Part shown: piece by piece, positions 6,011 through 12,340 of the stretch
How positions within the stretch are numbered: the first letter of the stretch is position 1
Layout of the letters: every line of letters starts with the position of its first letter
NCBI GenBank assembly: GCA_003552605.1
Contig: PUNN01000205.1
Coordinates: forward strand, 1 to 12,340
DNA length: 12,340 nucleotides
Direction: 5' to 3'
Source: Phycisphaeraceae bacterium
Lineage (GTDB): Bacteria > Planctomycetota > Phycisphaerae > Phycisphaerales > Phycisphaeraceae
The notes under the pieces: generated by a model
Seen by the model: the letters and a program-made list of their open reading frames with translations, nothing else
Database searches by the model: none
Told to the model about the DNA's origin: nothing
Program-made: the position numbers and the translations under genes

Positions 6011-8314
6011 TCATTTCAAGTCGGCGCTCAGTTCCCACTCGGTGCCGTACTTGCCCTCGTAGGTGCCGACCTCATCACCGACTTCCCCGCCGAGTTCTAC
6101 GTCGATCGTGTAGGTCGCGGCGGCGGTGTCGCCTTCCTCGACCAGCGGTGTGGTCCAGCGGTCGGCCCGATAGCGGGCCTGTAGCGTTCCCTCCAGGCGG
6201 CCATCAGTGATCTTCAGCTCGCTGGTGTCCAGCACGGGTGGGGTCTGTGTGGTTTGGTCGGCGAAGCCGGTGATCTGATCAATCTGCACCGCGCCATCTT
6301 CCTTGCGCAGAAACAGCAGCAGACGTCCGGGGTCCTCCCCGGCCTGGTACGCGGCGGGGCTCTCGAGCTCGAGCACCTCATCGGCCGGTGGCATCCAGGC
6401 GGGCTGATGTGCCATCACCACCACGCGGCCCTCGACGTTGCGCGGCTCATCGAAGGCGGGAAGGCGGCTGGTGATTCTGCCCGAAAGTTTATGATCATCA
6501 TCGGCGGTAGCGTCGATCTCGAACCGATCGAACGTCTGATGGCCGCGCACATCGATGCCAAGGGGGCCGCGCAACTTCTTGCCATCCCACGAGAGTTCGC
6601 TCGTATCGATCGCGTGCATGCGCGAAGCGCCTTCGAACCCGCCATGGGCCAGCTCACCGCCGCGCTGGATGAAGAAAGCATTGAGGTCATCCTCGGTTCC
6701 GGCCACCGACGCCGGGATGGTGGCTGTCAACGGCTGCTCCGTTGCAGCATCGCCCGGATGCCGCAGGTCGATGGCTACCAGGCCGGACCACATCGACACG
6801 CCGTACAGCACACCGTCCACGTATGGCCACTCGATGGGCACCTCGTAGCCCGTGGTGGTGTAAGGGGCAAATCCCATCGAACCGTGCAGGCGTTTGGGCC
6901 TTGCCGGGTCGGCCAGCGACCACCACGAAGCCGTTACGGGGTTCGTGTGGGAGCGGTCATCGTAGACCAGCAGGTGTTCCTCAATCGGATAGGGCGCCTG
7001 AAGGCGACCGCCGGTCTGCTCATCGAGCACCTTTCCCGTATCGAGTTCGACCGTCACCAGCCGGTCCTCATCGAGCCCGACGATCAAGTAGACGTAGTCC
7101 CCTTGGATCGCCGCGCGTCGTTCAGCGCCCCGGTCGAGTGTCCATGAATGGCGGTAGCGCGGCTCATCGGGCAACTGCCACATCTTCTCAGCACCCTCGA
7201 GTGACAGCCGGTAGGCGGCGAAGAGACCATTGCGGCGATCCTCTTCAGCCTCGGGGCTTGAAGCGTTGAGAATGGCCACATCGCCGGTGACGTTGACCGG
7301 GCCGAGTTGGTTGCCCAGTCCATCGAGCGCCCAGACGATCTGCCCCACCTCCGGATCGACCAGATGGGCCGTGCCCTGTCCATCGTTGACAAGCAGATAC
7401 TCCCGGCCATCGTGGCGCCACGGGGCGGGGGTGGCGTGCCGGGATATGATGCGTTTGTCGATCTTCCAGGCCTGCTCGCCCGTTTCCTCATCGAATGCCG
7501 TGAGGTCGTGGTCGGAGACGATCACGTTGCCAGCCGCTGCCATGAGTGAAGATTTGAGATCGTTGCCGAATTGCAGTCCGGGGGCATCCTCCTGCTTATG
7601 CGCCTCGTACTGCCGCTGCAATCTTGGCACGGCGACTGTCTCCCAAAGCTTGTCGCCGGTGTGCGCATCGTAGGCGTACAGGCGTCCGGCCGAGCCGAGG
7701 CTGAAGACCCGGCCATCGGCATACACCGGCGTCACGCACCAGTGACCGCGCTTGTGGCCGAGCCGGTTGTGCGCCTTGTCCGGCTCGACGGCTTCCCAGA
7801 GCAGTTCACCGGTGTCGATATCCAGGGCAATCAGGATGTCATCGGCGGTCACACTGAAAAAATCATCGGGCATCAAGTCCAAGCGCTCTTCGCTGTCCAT
7901 GGTGCGCCAGCGCGTGCGCTGCGTCGGCACATTGCCGTTGGCGCGGAAGTAGGCGTAGAAGAGTTTGCCATCGGCCACGATCGGGCTGCTCGCCCCGCCG
8001 TAGTAGGGATCGATGCCGCGGTCCTTCGCCGCGTTCATGTGGCCGGGGTACAACCCCTTGCCCACCGTCAGGTGCCGATCGAGTGACCACAGGATCGGGG
8101 CATGGTCAAGATGCTCGACCAGCGGCACACCCTGCTTCGGCGGTGTGCGGTCGCCATCGCCCATGAAAGAGGGCCAGTCTCCGGCCATTGCCGGACCGGC
8201 CGCCGCGTGCCATGCGATCACGATTGCCAGCAACATGGGCAGGGCCGATGCCGGCACAGTGAACAACAAGAAAGAAGTGGCGACACAGGATCTCGGGACA
8301 TTTCGTATTGGCAT
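6011..8314 (-). CDS. Exported PQQ-like (BamB-type) beta-propeller protein
   Basis: This is a secreted or periplasmic protein of 767 residues. The frame runs open to 8479, but the ATG at 8314 is chosen because AAGGAG lies 6 nt upstream and a signal peptide follows directly (basic start, hydrophobic 11-38, likely cleavage after PAMA at residue 44). PQQ-type blades with the xDxxTGxxLW pattern are visible at 163-175, 213-227 and 271-286, with weaker ones later (around 420-432). Together they suggest a propeller of about residues 46-530. The C-terminal ~200 residues differ and contain two related units beginning IDTSEL (569) and LDTSEL (695). Such proteins are frequent in Planctomycetota, but their role is mostly unknown, and I see no clear quinoprotein dehydrogenase active site or cytochrome c motif. 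It is the last gene of the leftward series. Confidence 0.88.
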   Translation of the reverse strand: MPIRNVPRSCVATSFLLFTVPASALPMLLAIVIAWHAAAGPAMAGDWPSFMGDGDRTPPKQGVPLVEHLDHAPILWSLDRHLTVGKGLYPGHMNAAKDRGIDPYYGGASSPIVADGKLFYAYFRANGNVPTQRTRWRTMDSEERLDLMPDDFFSVTADDILIALDIDTGELLWEAVEPDKAHNRLGHKRGHWCVTPVYADGRVFSLGSAGRLYAYDAHTGDKLWETVAVPRLQRQYEAHKQEDAPGLQFGNDLKSSLMAAAGNVIVSDHDLTAFDEETGEQAWKIDKRIISRHATPAPWRHDGREYLLVNDGQGTAHLVDPEVGQIVWALDGLGNQLGPVNVTGDVAILNASSPEAEEDRRNGLFAAYRLSLEGAEKMWQLPDEPRYRHSWTLDRGAERRAAIQGDYVYLIVGLDEDRLVTVELDTGKVLDEQTGGRLQAPYPIEEHLLVYDDRSHTNPVTASWWSLADPARPKRLHGSMGFAPYTTTGYEVPIEWPYVDGVLYGVSMWSGLVAIDLRHPGDAATEQPLTATIPASVAGTEDDLNAFFIQRGGELAHGGFEGASRMHAIDTSELSWDGKKLRGPLGIDVRGHQTFDRFEIDATADDDHKLSGRITSRLPAFDEPRNVEGRVVVMAHQPAWMPPADEVLELESPAAYQAGEDPGRLLLFLRKEDGAVQIDQITGFADQTTQTPPVLDTSELKITDGRLEGTLQARYRADRWTTPLVEEGDTAAATYTIDVELGGEVGDEVGTYEGKYGTEWELSADLK

Positions 8315-8320
8315 GATGGG

Positions 8321-8326
8321 CTCCTT
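8321..8326 (-). promoter_or_regulatory. Shine-Dalgarno deciding the start of the PQQ-type gene
   Basis: Read on the minus strand, AAGGAG lies 6 nt before the ATG at 8314. This strong site, followed at once by a signal peptide, argues against the 55-residue longer start at 8479, which would also overlap the pncB stop. Confidence 0.8.
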
Positions 8327-8475
8327 CAGGAACGGTTGCAGTTGCGCAATCACGGCGGGCCCCACCTCGCCACTGCCTTCTCCAACGTCCGGCGTCGGCA
8401 GCCTATTGCACGGTGGTCGTTCACCGAACCGCACGAGGGGCGATCGAGGGGCGGCAGCACGCGTCTGCACCAGGT

Positions 8476-9966
8476 TCAATCCCCACCATGGCCGCGCATC
8501 GCCAGGATGAGCGATTCGCGTTTCTCGTGCAGGCGACGTTCCAGACCCACGGGGTATTCGTGGGGATTGAGAAAGCGGCGGATGGAAGGGTGTAGCAAGT
8601 CGATCTGTTCCCCCGTTCGTTCGCGGATTTGATCGAGGGCCGGCCCCTTATATGTGACCTGACCTTCACGCAATACCGGCACGAGCAGGTCTTCACTCGT
8701 GCAGGCATCATCGAGGCGCTTGCGACGGGTTGGATCGGCAGGATCAACCAGCACCGTGGCCCGGCCGCGGGGCGGGCCGATCACGGCCTCATCGAAGATC
8801 ATGTCGCCTGCCAACGTGTCGTTGTACCTGTATCGTCGCACCTGCAACATGCCGGGAATGGTGGTCTTGACGGCCTGTTCCGAGACTTTCACACGAAGGT
8901 CCCAGCCGCCATCGGTACCGGTGGATTCGATCGCCGCAAGCTTGTAGATGCCGCCAAGCGCCGGTTCTTCATGTGCTGTGACCAGCCGGGTGCCCACGCC
9001 CCACGCGTTCACCGCCGCCCCCTGTTCCTTGAGGCTGGCGATGATGGTTTCATCCAGGTCGTTGCTTGCCACGATCATCGCGTCGGTGAAACCGGCCTCA
9101 TCGAGCATCTGCCGTGCGCGATGGCTCAGGTACGCCAGGTCACCCGAGTCAAGGCGGATACCCAGAAGCCGCCCGCCGTACTCCTGAAGCCTTCTGCCGG
9201 CCTCGATGGCGTGGCGGACACCTTGGATCGAATCGTAGGTATCGACCAGAAACAGGCAGTTGTTGGGCATCGCCCGGGCATAGGCCTCGAATGCTTCCGG
9301 CTCCGAATCGAAGCTCATGACCCAGCTATGGGCATGGGTCCCTCGCACGGGAATGCCGTAAAGCTTGCCCGCCATGACATTGCTCGTGGCCGTGCAGCCG
9401 CCGATGTAGGCCGCGCGGCTCGCCGCGAGGCCGCCATCGATGCCTTGAGCGCGGCGAAGGCCAAACTCGAGCACCGGATCGCCCTTCGCCGCACGACAAA
9501 TGCGCGCGGCCTTGGTCGCCACCAGCGTCTGGAAGTTGAGGATGTTCAGAAGCAGCGTTTCAAGAACCTGGCACTGAAGAATCGGCCCGCGAACGCGCAC
9601 CAGCGGCTCCTGCGGAAAGACCACCGTTCCCTCGGGAATCGCATCAATATCACAACTCAGATGCAGGTTGCCAAGGTATTCCAGGAAGCCGGCCTCGAAC
9701 AGGCGGCTGCCATCGGCGGCTTTCAGGGTGGCGAGGTAATCAAGCTCCTCCGGTTCGAACCGCAGCCCATCGAGCGCTTCTAGAAGGGTTCCGAGCCCGG
9801 CGGCGATGGTGTAGCCGCTGTTGAAGGGGGACCGCCTGAAGAACAGGTGGAATACAGCCCGACGTTCCGCCCGGCCGAGGCGCCAGTACCCTTGCGCCAT
9901 TGTGAGTTGATACAGGTCAGTCAGCAGCGCCAGGCCGTGGCGGTATATCTCTTTAAGTGGCGCCAT
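8476..9966 (-). CDS. pncB: Nicotinate phosphoribosyltransferase
   Basis: It converts nicotinate and PRPP (with ATP) to nicotinate mononucleotide, the first step of the Preiss-Handler NAD salvage route, in the cytoplasm. The 496-residue length fits the longer bacterial branch. Visible family features are LLTDLYQLTMAQGYW (14-28), FFRRSPFNSGY (42-52), FGLRRAQGIDGG (168-179), the GTHAHSW block (209-215) whose H213 corresponds to the phosphorylated active-site histidine, and the phosphate-binding RLDSGDL (271-277) with VASNDLDE (299-306) and GVGTRLVT (323-330). All look intact. The start is ATG 9966; only a distant GGTGAG lies upstream. The gene follows sufE by 128 nt, in a gap holding a 12-bp palindrome, and precedes the PQQ-type gene by 161 nt. 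There is no obvious functional link to its neighbours. Confidence 0.96.
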   Translation of the reverse strand: MAPLKEIYRHGLALLTDLYQLTMAQGYWRLGRAERRAVFHLFFRRSPFNSGYTIAAGLGTLLEALDGLRFEPEELDYLATLKAADGSRLFEAGFLEYLGNLHLSCDIDAIPEGTVVFPQEPLVRVRGPILQCQVLETLLLNILNFQTLVATKAARICRAAKGDPVLEFGLRRAQGIDGGLAASRAAYIGGCTATSNVMAGKLYGIPVRGTHAHSWVMSFDSEPEAFEAYARAMPNNCLFLVDTYDSIQGVRHAIEAGRRLQEYGGRLLGIRLDSGDLAYLSHRARQMLDEAGFTDAMIVASNDLDETIIASLKEQGAAVNAWGVGTRLVTAHEEPALGGIYKLAAIESTGTDGGWDLRVKVSEQAVKTTIPGMLQVRRYRYNDTLAGDMIFDEAVIGPPRGRATVLVDPADPTRRKRLDDACTSEDLLVPVLREGQVTYKGPALDQIRERTGEQIDLLHPSIRRFLNPHEYPVGLERRLHEKRESLILAMRGHGGD

Positions 9967-10049
9967 GGCAAAGATGTCTCACCGGGCACATCGAGCACTC
10001 CGTCCCGCGCCGGTACGGGCCCCTGCCTGCCCTTGCGACCTCACGGAGA

Positions 10050-10061
10050 TGCAACGTTGCA
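10050..10061. promoter_or_regulatory. 12-bp perfect palindrome upstream of pncB, possible operator
   Basis: TGCAACGTTGCA is a perfect dyad in the 128-bp sufE-pncB gap, 84 nt before the pncB start. An even palindrome centred on AACGTT resembles the general form of LacI-family operators. No regulator gene is in the window, so its role is an inference. Confidence 0.35.
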
Positions 10062-10094
10062 GGCGGGAGCGGCTCCTGCGTAAATCAACAGTGG

Positions 10095-10568
10095 TTACGC
10101 CTCGCCGTTGCCCCCACCACGCTCCTGCTTTGCCCGATGGGCGATCGAATGAATGCGTTTAACCATCTCGTACAGCCCGTTGCGCCGGGTCGGGCTCAGA
10201 TGCTCATCGAGGCCGAGGCGCTTCAGCAGGCCGTGAATATCAAAGGCGAGGATTTCATCCGCCGTCTGACCTGCATATACCCTTCGGAGAATGGCGATCA
10301 GCCCGTTCACGATCGCTGCATCACTTTCGGCCTGGAAGTCGATCGCCGGCGGATCCCCCGGCTGGACCCGCGGCACGAGGTACACCGTCGACTGGCAGCC
10401 ATGCACTCGGTGGTGCTCCGTCTTGAGCGCTGGATCGAGCGGTTCAAGTTCACGGCCAAGGTCGATGATGAAGCGATACCGCTCCTCCCATTCGCCGAGC
10501 ATCTCAAATGCTTCGACTAATTCATCGGCACGGGTTTGCTGCGTCGTCGTCATAAGCGGCTCTGCCAT
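10095..10568 (-). CDS. sufE: SufE-family cysteine desulfuration protein
   Basis: SufE accepts the persulfide sulfur from the cysteine desulfurase SufS, greatly stimulates it, and passes sulfur to Fe-S cluster assembly in the cytoplasm. The 157-residue protein has the family N-terminal region FEMLGEWEERYRFIIDLGR (21-39) and the acceptor cysteine C58 in HRVHGCQSTVYL (53-64). The sufS gene lies 71 nt upstream on the same strand, the natural partner. Two starts are possible: ATG 10568, or ATG 10553 five residues later. Neither has a good Shine-Dalgarno, and a strong hairpin ends 5 nt before the first ATG, which slightly favours 10553. The C-terminal ~15 residues are polar and probably unstructured. 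Confidence 0.95.
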   Translation of the reverse strand: MAEPLMTTTQQTRADELVEAFEMLGEWEERYRFIIDLGRELEPLDPALKTEHHRVHGCQSTVYLVPRVQPGDPPAIDFQAESDAAIVNGLIAILRRVYAGQTADEILAFDIHGLLKRLGLDEHLSPTRRNGLYEMVKRIHSIAHRAKQERGGGNGEA

Positions 10569-10573
10569 CTACC

Positions 10574-10596
10574 GCGGTGCTGAGCAGCAGCACCGC
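10574..10596 (-). ncRNA. 9-bp perfect hairpin between sufS and sufE
   Basis: GCGGTGCTG (10574-10582) pairs perfectly with CAGCACCGC (10588-10596) around a 5-nt loop. There is no U-run after it on the minus strand, so it is not a classical intrinsic terminator. It could be a cis RNA structure affecting sufE translation or stabilising the sufS message. This is a structural call only; no separate RNA is implied. Confidence 0.5.
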
Positions 10597-10639
10597 AAGT
10601 TCATTCGATCTGCGCCGGTTCCAACAGAAATACGGCACT

Positions 10640-11926
10640 TCAGGTCAGTTCGCGGACCTTTTCCAGGCCCGCAACCAGGGTGTCGATCTCCCTTTCGGTA
10701 TTGTAGACCGCCAGTGAGGCACGGACCGTCGCCGGGATGCCATACCGGTCCATGACCGGTTGCGCACAGTGATGCCCGGTCCGCACCGCCACCCCCTGCC
10801 GGTCGAGGATCATCCCCGCATCGAGCGGGTGGGCGAAGTCGAGCACGAACGAGAGCACCGCGGCCTTGCGCCGGCCGGTGCCGATCAACTTCAACCCGGC
10901 CACCTGCGACAGCGCCTCGGTGCCGTAGGCCAGCAGTTGCCGCTCGCGCTCGGCGATTCTCTCAAGCCCGATCCCATCGATGTAGTCGATCGCCGCCGCG
11001 AGGCCGATCGCGCCGGCAATGTGCGGGGTGCCGGCCTCGAAGCGGTATGGCGGCTCGTTGTACTCGGTGCCCTCGAGCTTGACCTGCTTGATCATTTCGC
11101 CGCCACCCTGATAAGGCGGCATCGCCTCGAGCAGGTCGTATCGGGCATACAAGGCCCCGATCCCGGTCGGTCCGAAAACCTTGTGGCCGCTGAAGGCGAG
11201 AAAATCGCAGCCAAGCGCCTGCACGTCCACCCCCAGGTGCGGCACCGACTGCGCTGCATCCACCAGCACCTTTGCCCCGACCGCATGGGCCTTTTCGATC
11301 AAGTCCTCGATCGGGTTGATCGTGCCGAGGGCATTGGACATGTGCGTGATGGCCAGCAGCTTCGTCCGCTCGGTCAGCAGTTCATCCACCCCATCGAGCA
11401 CCAGGTTCCCCTGATCATCGATCGGGATCACCCGCAGCTTCGCACCCGTCTGCCCGCACACGATCTGCCATGGCACGATGTTGCTGTGATGCTCCATGTG
11501 CGAAATGAGCACCTCATCGCCGGGGCCGAGATTGCTGCGGCCCCAGCTTTGAGCCACAAGATTGATCGCCTCGGTGGTGCCGCGGGTGAAGACGATCTCA
11601 CGCTCGGATGTGGCCCCGAGGAACCGCGCCACCCGCGAGCGGGCATTCTCATACGCGGCGGTGGCTTCTTCGGCAAGACAGTGAATCCCCCGGTGGATGT
11701 TGGCGTTGTACTGCCGGTAATAGCGGTCGATTGTGTCGATCACCGCAGTGGGCTTTTGCGTGGTCGCCGCGTTGTCGAGGTATACCAGCGGCCGCCCATG
11801 CACCTGCCGGGCAAGCACGGGAAAGTCGGTCCGCAACCGCTCTACATCGATGCCGCGGTCATTGCTCGCGACGGCCGCGCCCGCCGCAGTCACCGCCTCG
11901 GCGGATTGTGTGTGATGCTGTGTCAT
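10640..11926 (-). CDS. sufS: Cysteine desulfurase, SufS (group II NifS-like)
   Basis: This PLP enzyme removes sulfur from L-cysteine as a persulfide and hands it to SufE for Fe-S cluster assembly in the cytoplasm. The 428-residue protein shows YLDNAATTQKP (49-59), HRGIH (78-82), EHHSN with H146 stacking on PLP, the PLP lysine K249 in SGHKVFGPTG (246-255), and the catalytic C387 in RTGHHCAQP (382-390). The RxGHHCxQP form places it in the SufS group and not with IscS/NifS. An Ala-rich N-terminal extension of ~26 residues precedes the usual start of the fold (IDVERLRTDFPVL). The start is ATG 11926 with AAGGT about 9 nt upstream. It is the first gene of the leftward series; the sufBCD scaffold genes are not in the window. 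Confidence 0.97.
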   Translation of the reverse strand: MTQHHTQSAEAVTAAGAAVASNDRGIDVERLRTDFPVLARQVHGRPLVYLDNAATTQKPTAVIDTIDRYYRQYNANIHRGIHCLAEEATAAYENARSRVARFLGATSEREIVFTRGTTEAINLVAQSWGRSNLGPGDEVLISHMEHHSNIVPWQIVCGQTGAKLRVIPIDDQGNLVLDGVDELLTERTKLLAITHMSNALGTINPIEDLIEKAHAVGAKVLVDAAQSVPHLGVDVQALGCDFLAFSGHKVFGPTGIGALYARYDLLEAMPPYQGGGEMIKQVKLEGTEYNEPPYRFEAGTPHIAGAIGLAAAIDYIDGIGLERIAERERQLLAYGTEALSQVAGLKLIGTGRRKAAVLSFVLDFAHPLDAGMILDRQGVAVRTGHHCAQPVMDRYGIPATVRASLAVYNTEREIDTLVAGLEKVRELT

Positions 11927-11983
11927 ACTTTGACCTTGAGACTCACTTTCACCCCGGAGGATTCACACGACCTCACTTGTCCG

Positions 11984-12012
11984 ATCTTACCCGCCACGGG
12001 CAAACTCTCCAA
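11984..12012 (-). promoter_or_regulatory. Weak candidate promoter for sufS
   Basis: On the minus strand, TTGGAG (12012-12007) and TAAGAT (11989-11984) are spaced by 17 nt, about 57 nt before the sufS ATG. The matches to sigma-70 are 3/6 and 4/6. A 7-bp dyad GCAAACT (12000-12006) with AGTTTGC (12029-12035) overlaps the spacer edge next to the -35 box and might be an operator. Confidence 0.25.
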
Positions 12013-12167
12013 GTCCAACTGTTGCAAAAGTTTGCGCTCCCCCCGGCCTCCCCACGGCTGCTGCCGCCCCCCTCACGACAGAGCCGCAACAAAGCCATCT
12101 TGGCGACTGCTTGTACGGGATGATAGTCGGTGCAACCCGCCGCGACCTGCCCCCCTGCCCTCGACCA

Positions 12168-12190
12168 CCCCGATCCCCCCACCCACACCC
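12168..12190 (-). other. G-quadruplex-capable run
   Basis: Read on the minus strand this is GGG-TGT-GGG-T-GGGGGG-ATC-GGGG, four G-tracts of at least three with loops of 1-3 nt, which satisfies the standard G4 pattern. More G-runs lie just next to it (12149-12160). It is about 240 nt upstream of sufS, on the strand with the same sense as the sufS message. Confidence 0.6.
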
Positions 12191-12253
12191 ACAACCATGA
12201 ATCCCAACCGCCCCCCTTGGGGTGCATGACACGCACCGCGGAAGGCTCTTGCT

Positions 12254-12297
12254 CCCTCTCCCCTTTTTCCGGGGGCGGGAGAGGGCTGGGGTGAGGG
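12254..12297. repeat. GC-rich palindromic repeat (CCCTCTCCC/GGGAGAGGG)
   Basis: CCCTCTCCC (12254-12262) and GGGAGAGGG (12277-12285) are perfect inverted arms around a 14-nt loop, followed by CTGGGGTGAGGG. This exact style, an inverted CCCTCTCCC with a flanking GGGTGAGGG, is a dispersed intergenic repeat seen in many GC-rich bacterial genomes (from memory). It may act as a terminator for an upstream gene outside the window. Confidence 0.6.
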
Positions 12298-12340
12298 TAG
12301 ATTGGTGCCGGTCGTGCCGTGGTTGAACCGAAGGCCGACC

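Larger units (their letters stand above)
11927..12340. other. Gene-free region upstream of sufS
   Basis: About 410 bp contain no convincing gene. Open frames on the minus strand here (around 11973-12236) are made of runs of Gly and Trp caused by the G-rich composition. The plus strand is strongly pyrimidine-rich between 12040 and 12225. The region holds a weak sufS promoter candidate, a G-quadruplex-capable stretch and a GC-rich hairpin repeat, each listed separately. The last 40 bases could belong to a neighbouring gene or spacer and are not identifiable. Confidence 0.6.

Noticed and set aside
6254..7147. 297-residue plus-strand frame across the PQQ-type gene
   Set aside because: It is an antisense shadow of a protein with a signal peptide and clear PQQ blades.
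8315..8479. 55-residue N-terminal extension of the PQQ-type protein
   Set aside because: A strong ribosome site and a signal peptide at 8314 mark the real start; the extension would overlap the pncB stop.
8466..8492. tRNA T-arm-like sequence GGTTCAATCCCC (and GGTTCGAACC near 9750)
   Set aside because: Neither has the matching T-stem, acceptor stem or anticodon arm, and both are inside or at the end of pncB.
10760..12229. 489-residue plus-strand open frame across sufS
   Set aside because: It lies opposite an intact, motif-complete SufS; its His/Arg/Pro-rich composition is that of an antisense shadow, and it runs into low-complexity pyrimidine-rich DNA.
11973..12236. Minus-strand frames upstream of sufS
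   Set aside because: Their Gly/Trp-rich products come from G-runs; no ribosome site and no domain.

Overview
The window looks like a GC-rich bacterial chromosome segment, probably from the Planctomycetota (perhaps Phycisphaerae-like). This placement is inferred from protein style and is not proven. The clues are a secreted PQQ/BamB-type beta-propeller protein of the kind common in that phylum, a heme A synthase lacking the usual loop cysteines, and a compact ctaA-ctaB-ABC ATPase cluster. I see no rRNA, tRNA, CRISPR array, phage gene or transposase gene.

Left part (1-1755): the 3' portion of a SpoIIE/RsbU-type PP2C phosphatase runs rightward, and its end overlaps by 32 bp the end of the leftward riboflavin synthase gene (ribE). 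A 269-bp divergent spacer with one weak promoter candidate separates ribE from the next operon. Centre-left (2025-5330): three overlapping rightward genes, ctaA (heme A synthase), ctaB (heme O synthase) and an ABC transporter ATPase. CtaB farnesylates heme B to heme O and CtaA oxidises heme O to heme A for a heme-copper oxidase. The ABC ATPase has no partner permease in the window.

Middle (5155-5970): the most unusual stretch. A unit of about 408 bp, made of the last ~170 bp of the ABC gene plus a ~230-bp non-coding element, is present twice in tandem at roughly 94% identity (counted by eye). Each non-coding element is bounded by two inverted ~40-nt palindromic sequences with GTAG at their outer ends, which resembles a REP pair (BIME). 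The second copy of the ABC 3' end is a pseudogene fragment.

Right part (6011-11926): four leftward genes in transcription order: sufS (cysteine desulfurase), sufE (sulfur acceptor), pncB (nicotinate phosphoribosyltransferase) and an exported PQQ-repeat protein. SufS and SufE together mobilise sulfur for Fe-S clusters, and PncB salvages nicotinate for NAD. The gaps of 71, 128 and 161 nt hold a strong hairpin and a 12-bp perfect palindrome. The last ~410 bp (11927-12340) have no convincing gene. They carry a possible sufS promoter, a G-quadruplex-capable run on the minus strand and a GC-rich hairpin repeat.

Most genes are ordinary housekeeping types. No complete new system is evident. The parts most worth a second look are the REP-bearing tandem duplication and the repeated C-terminal unit of the PQQ-type protein.
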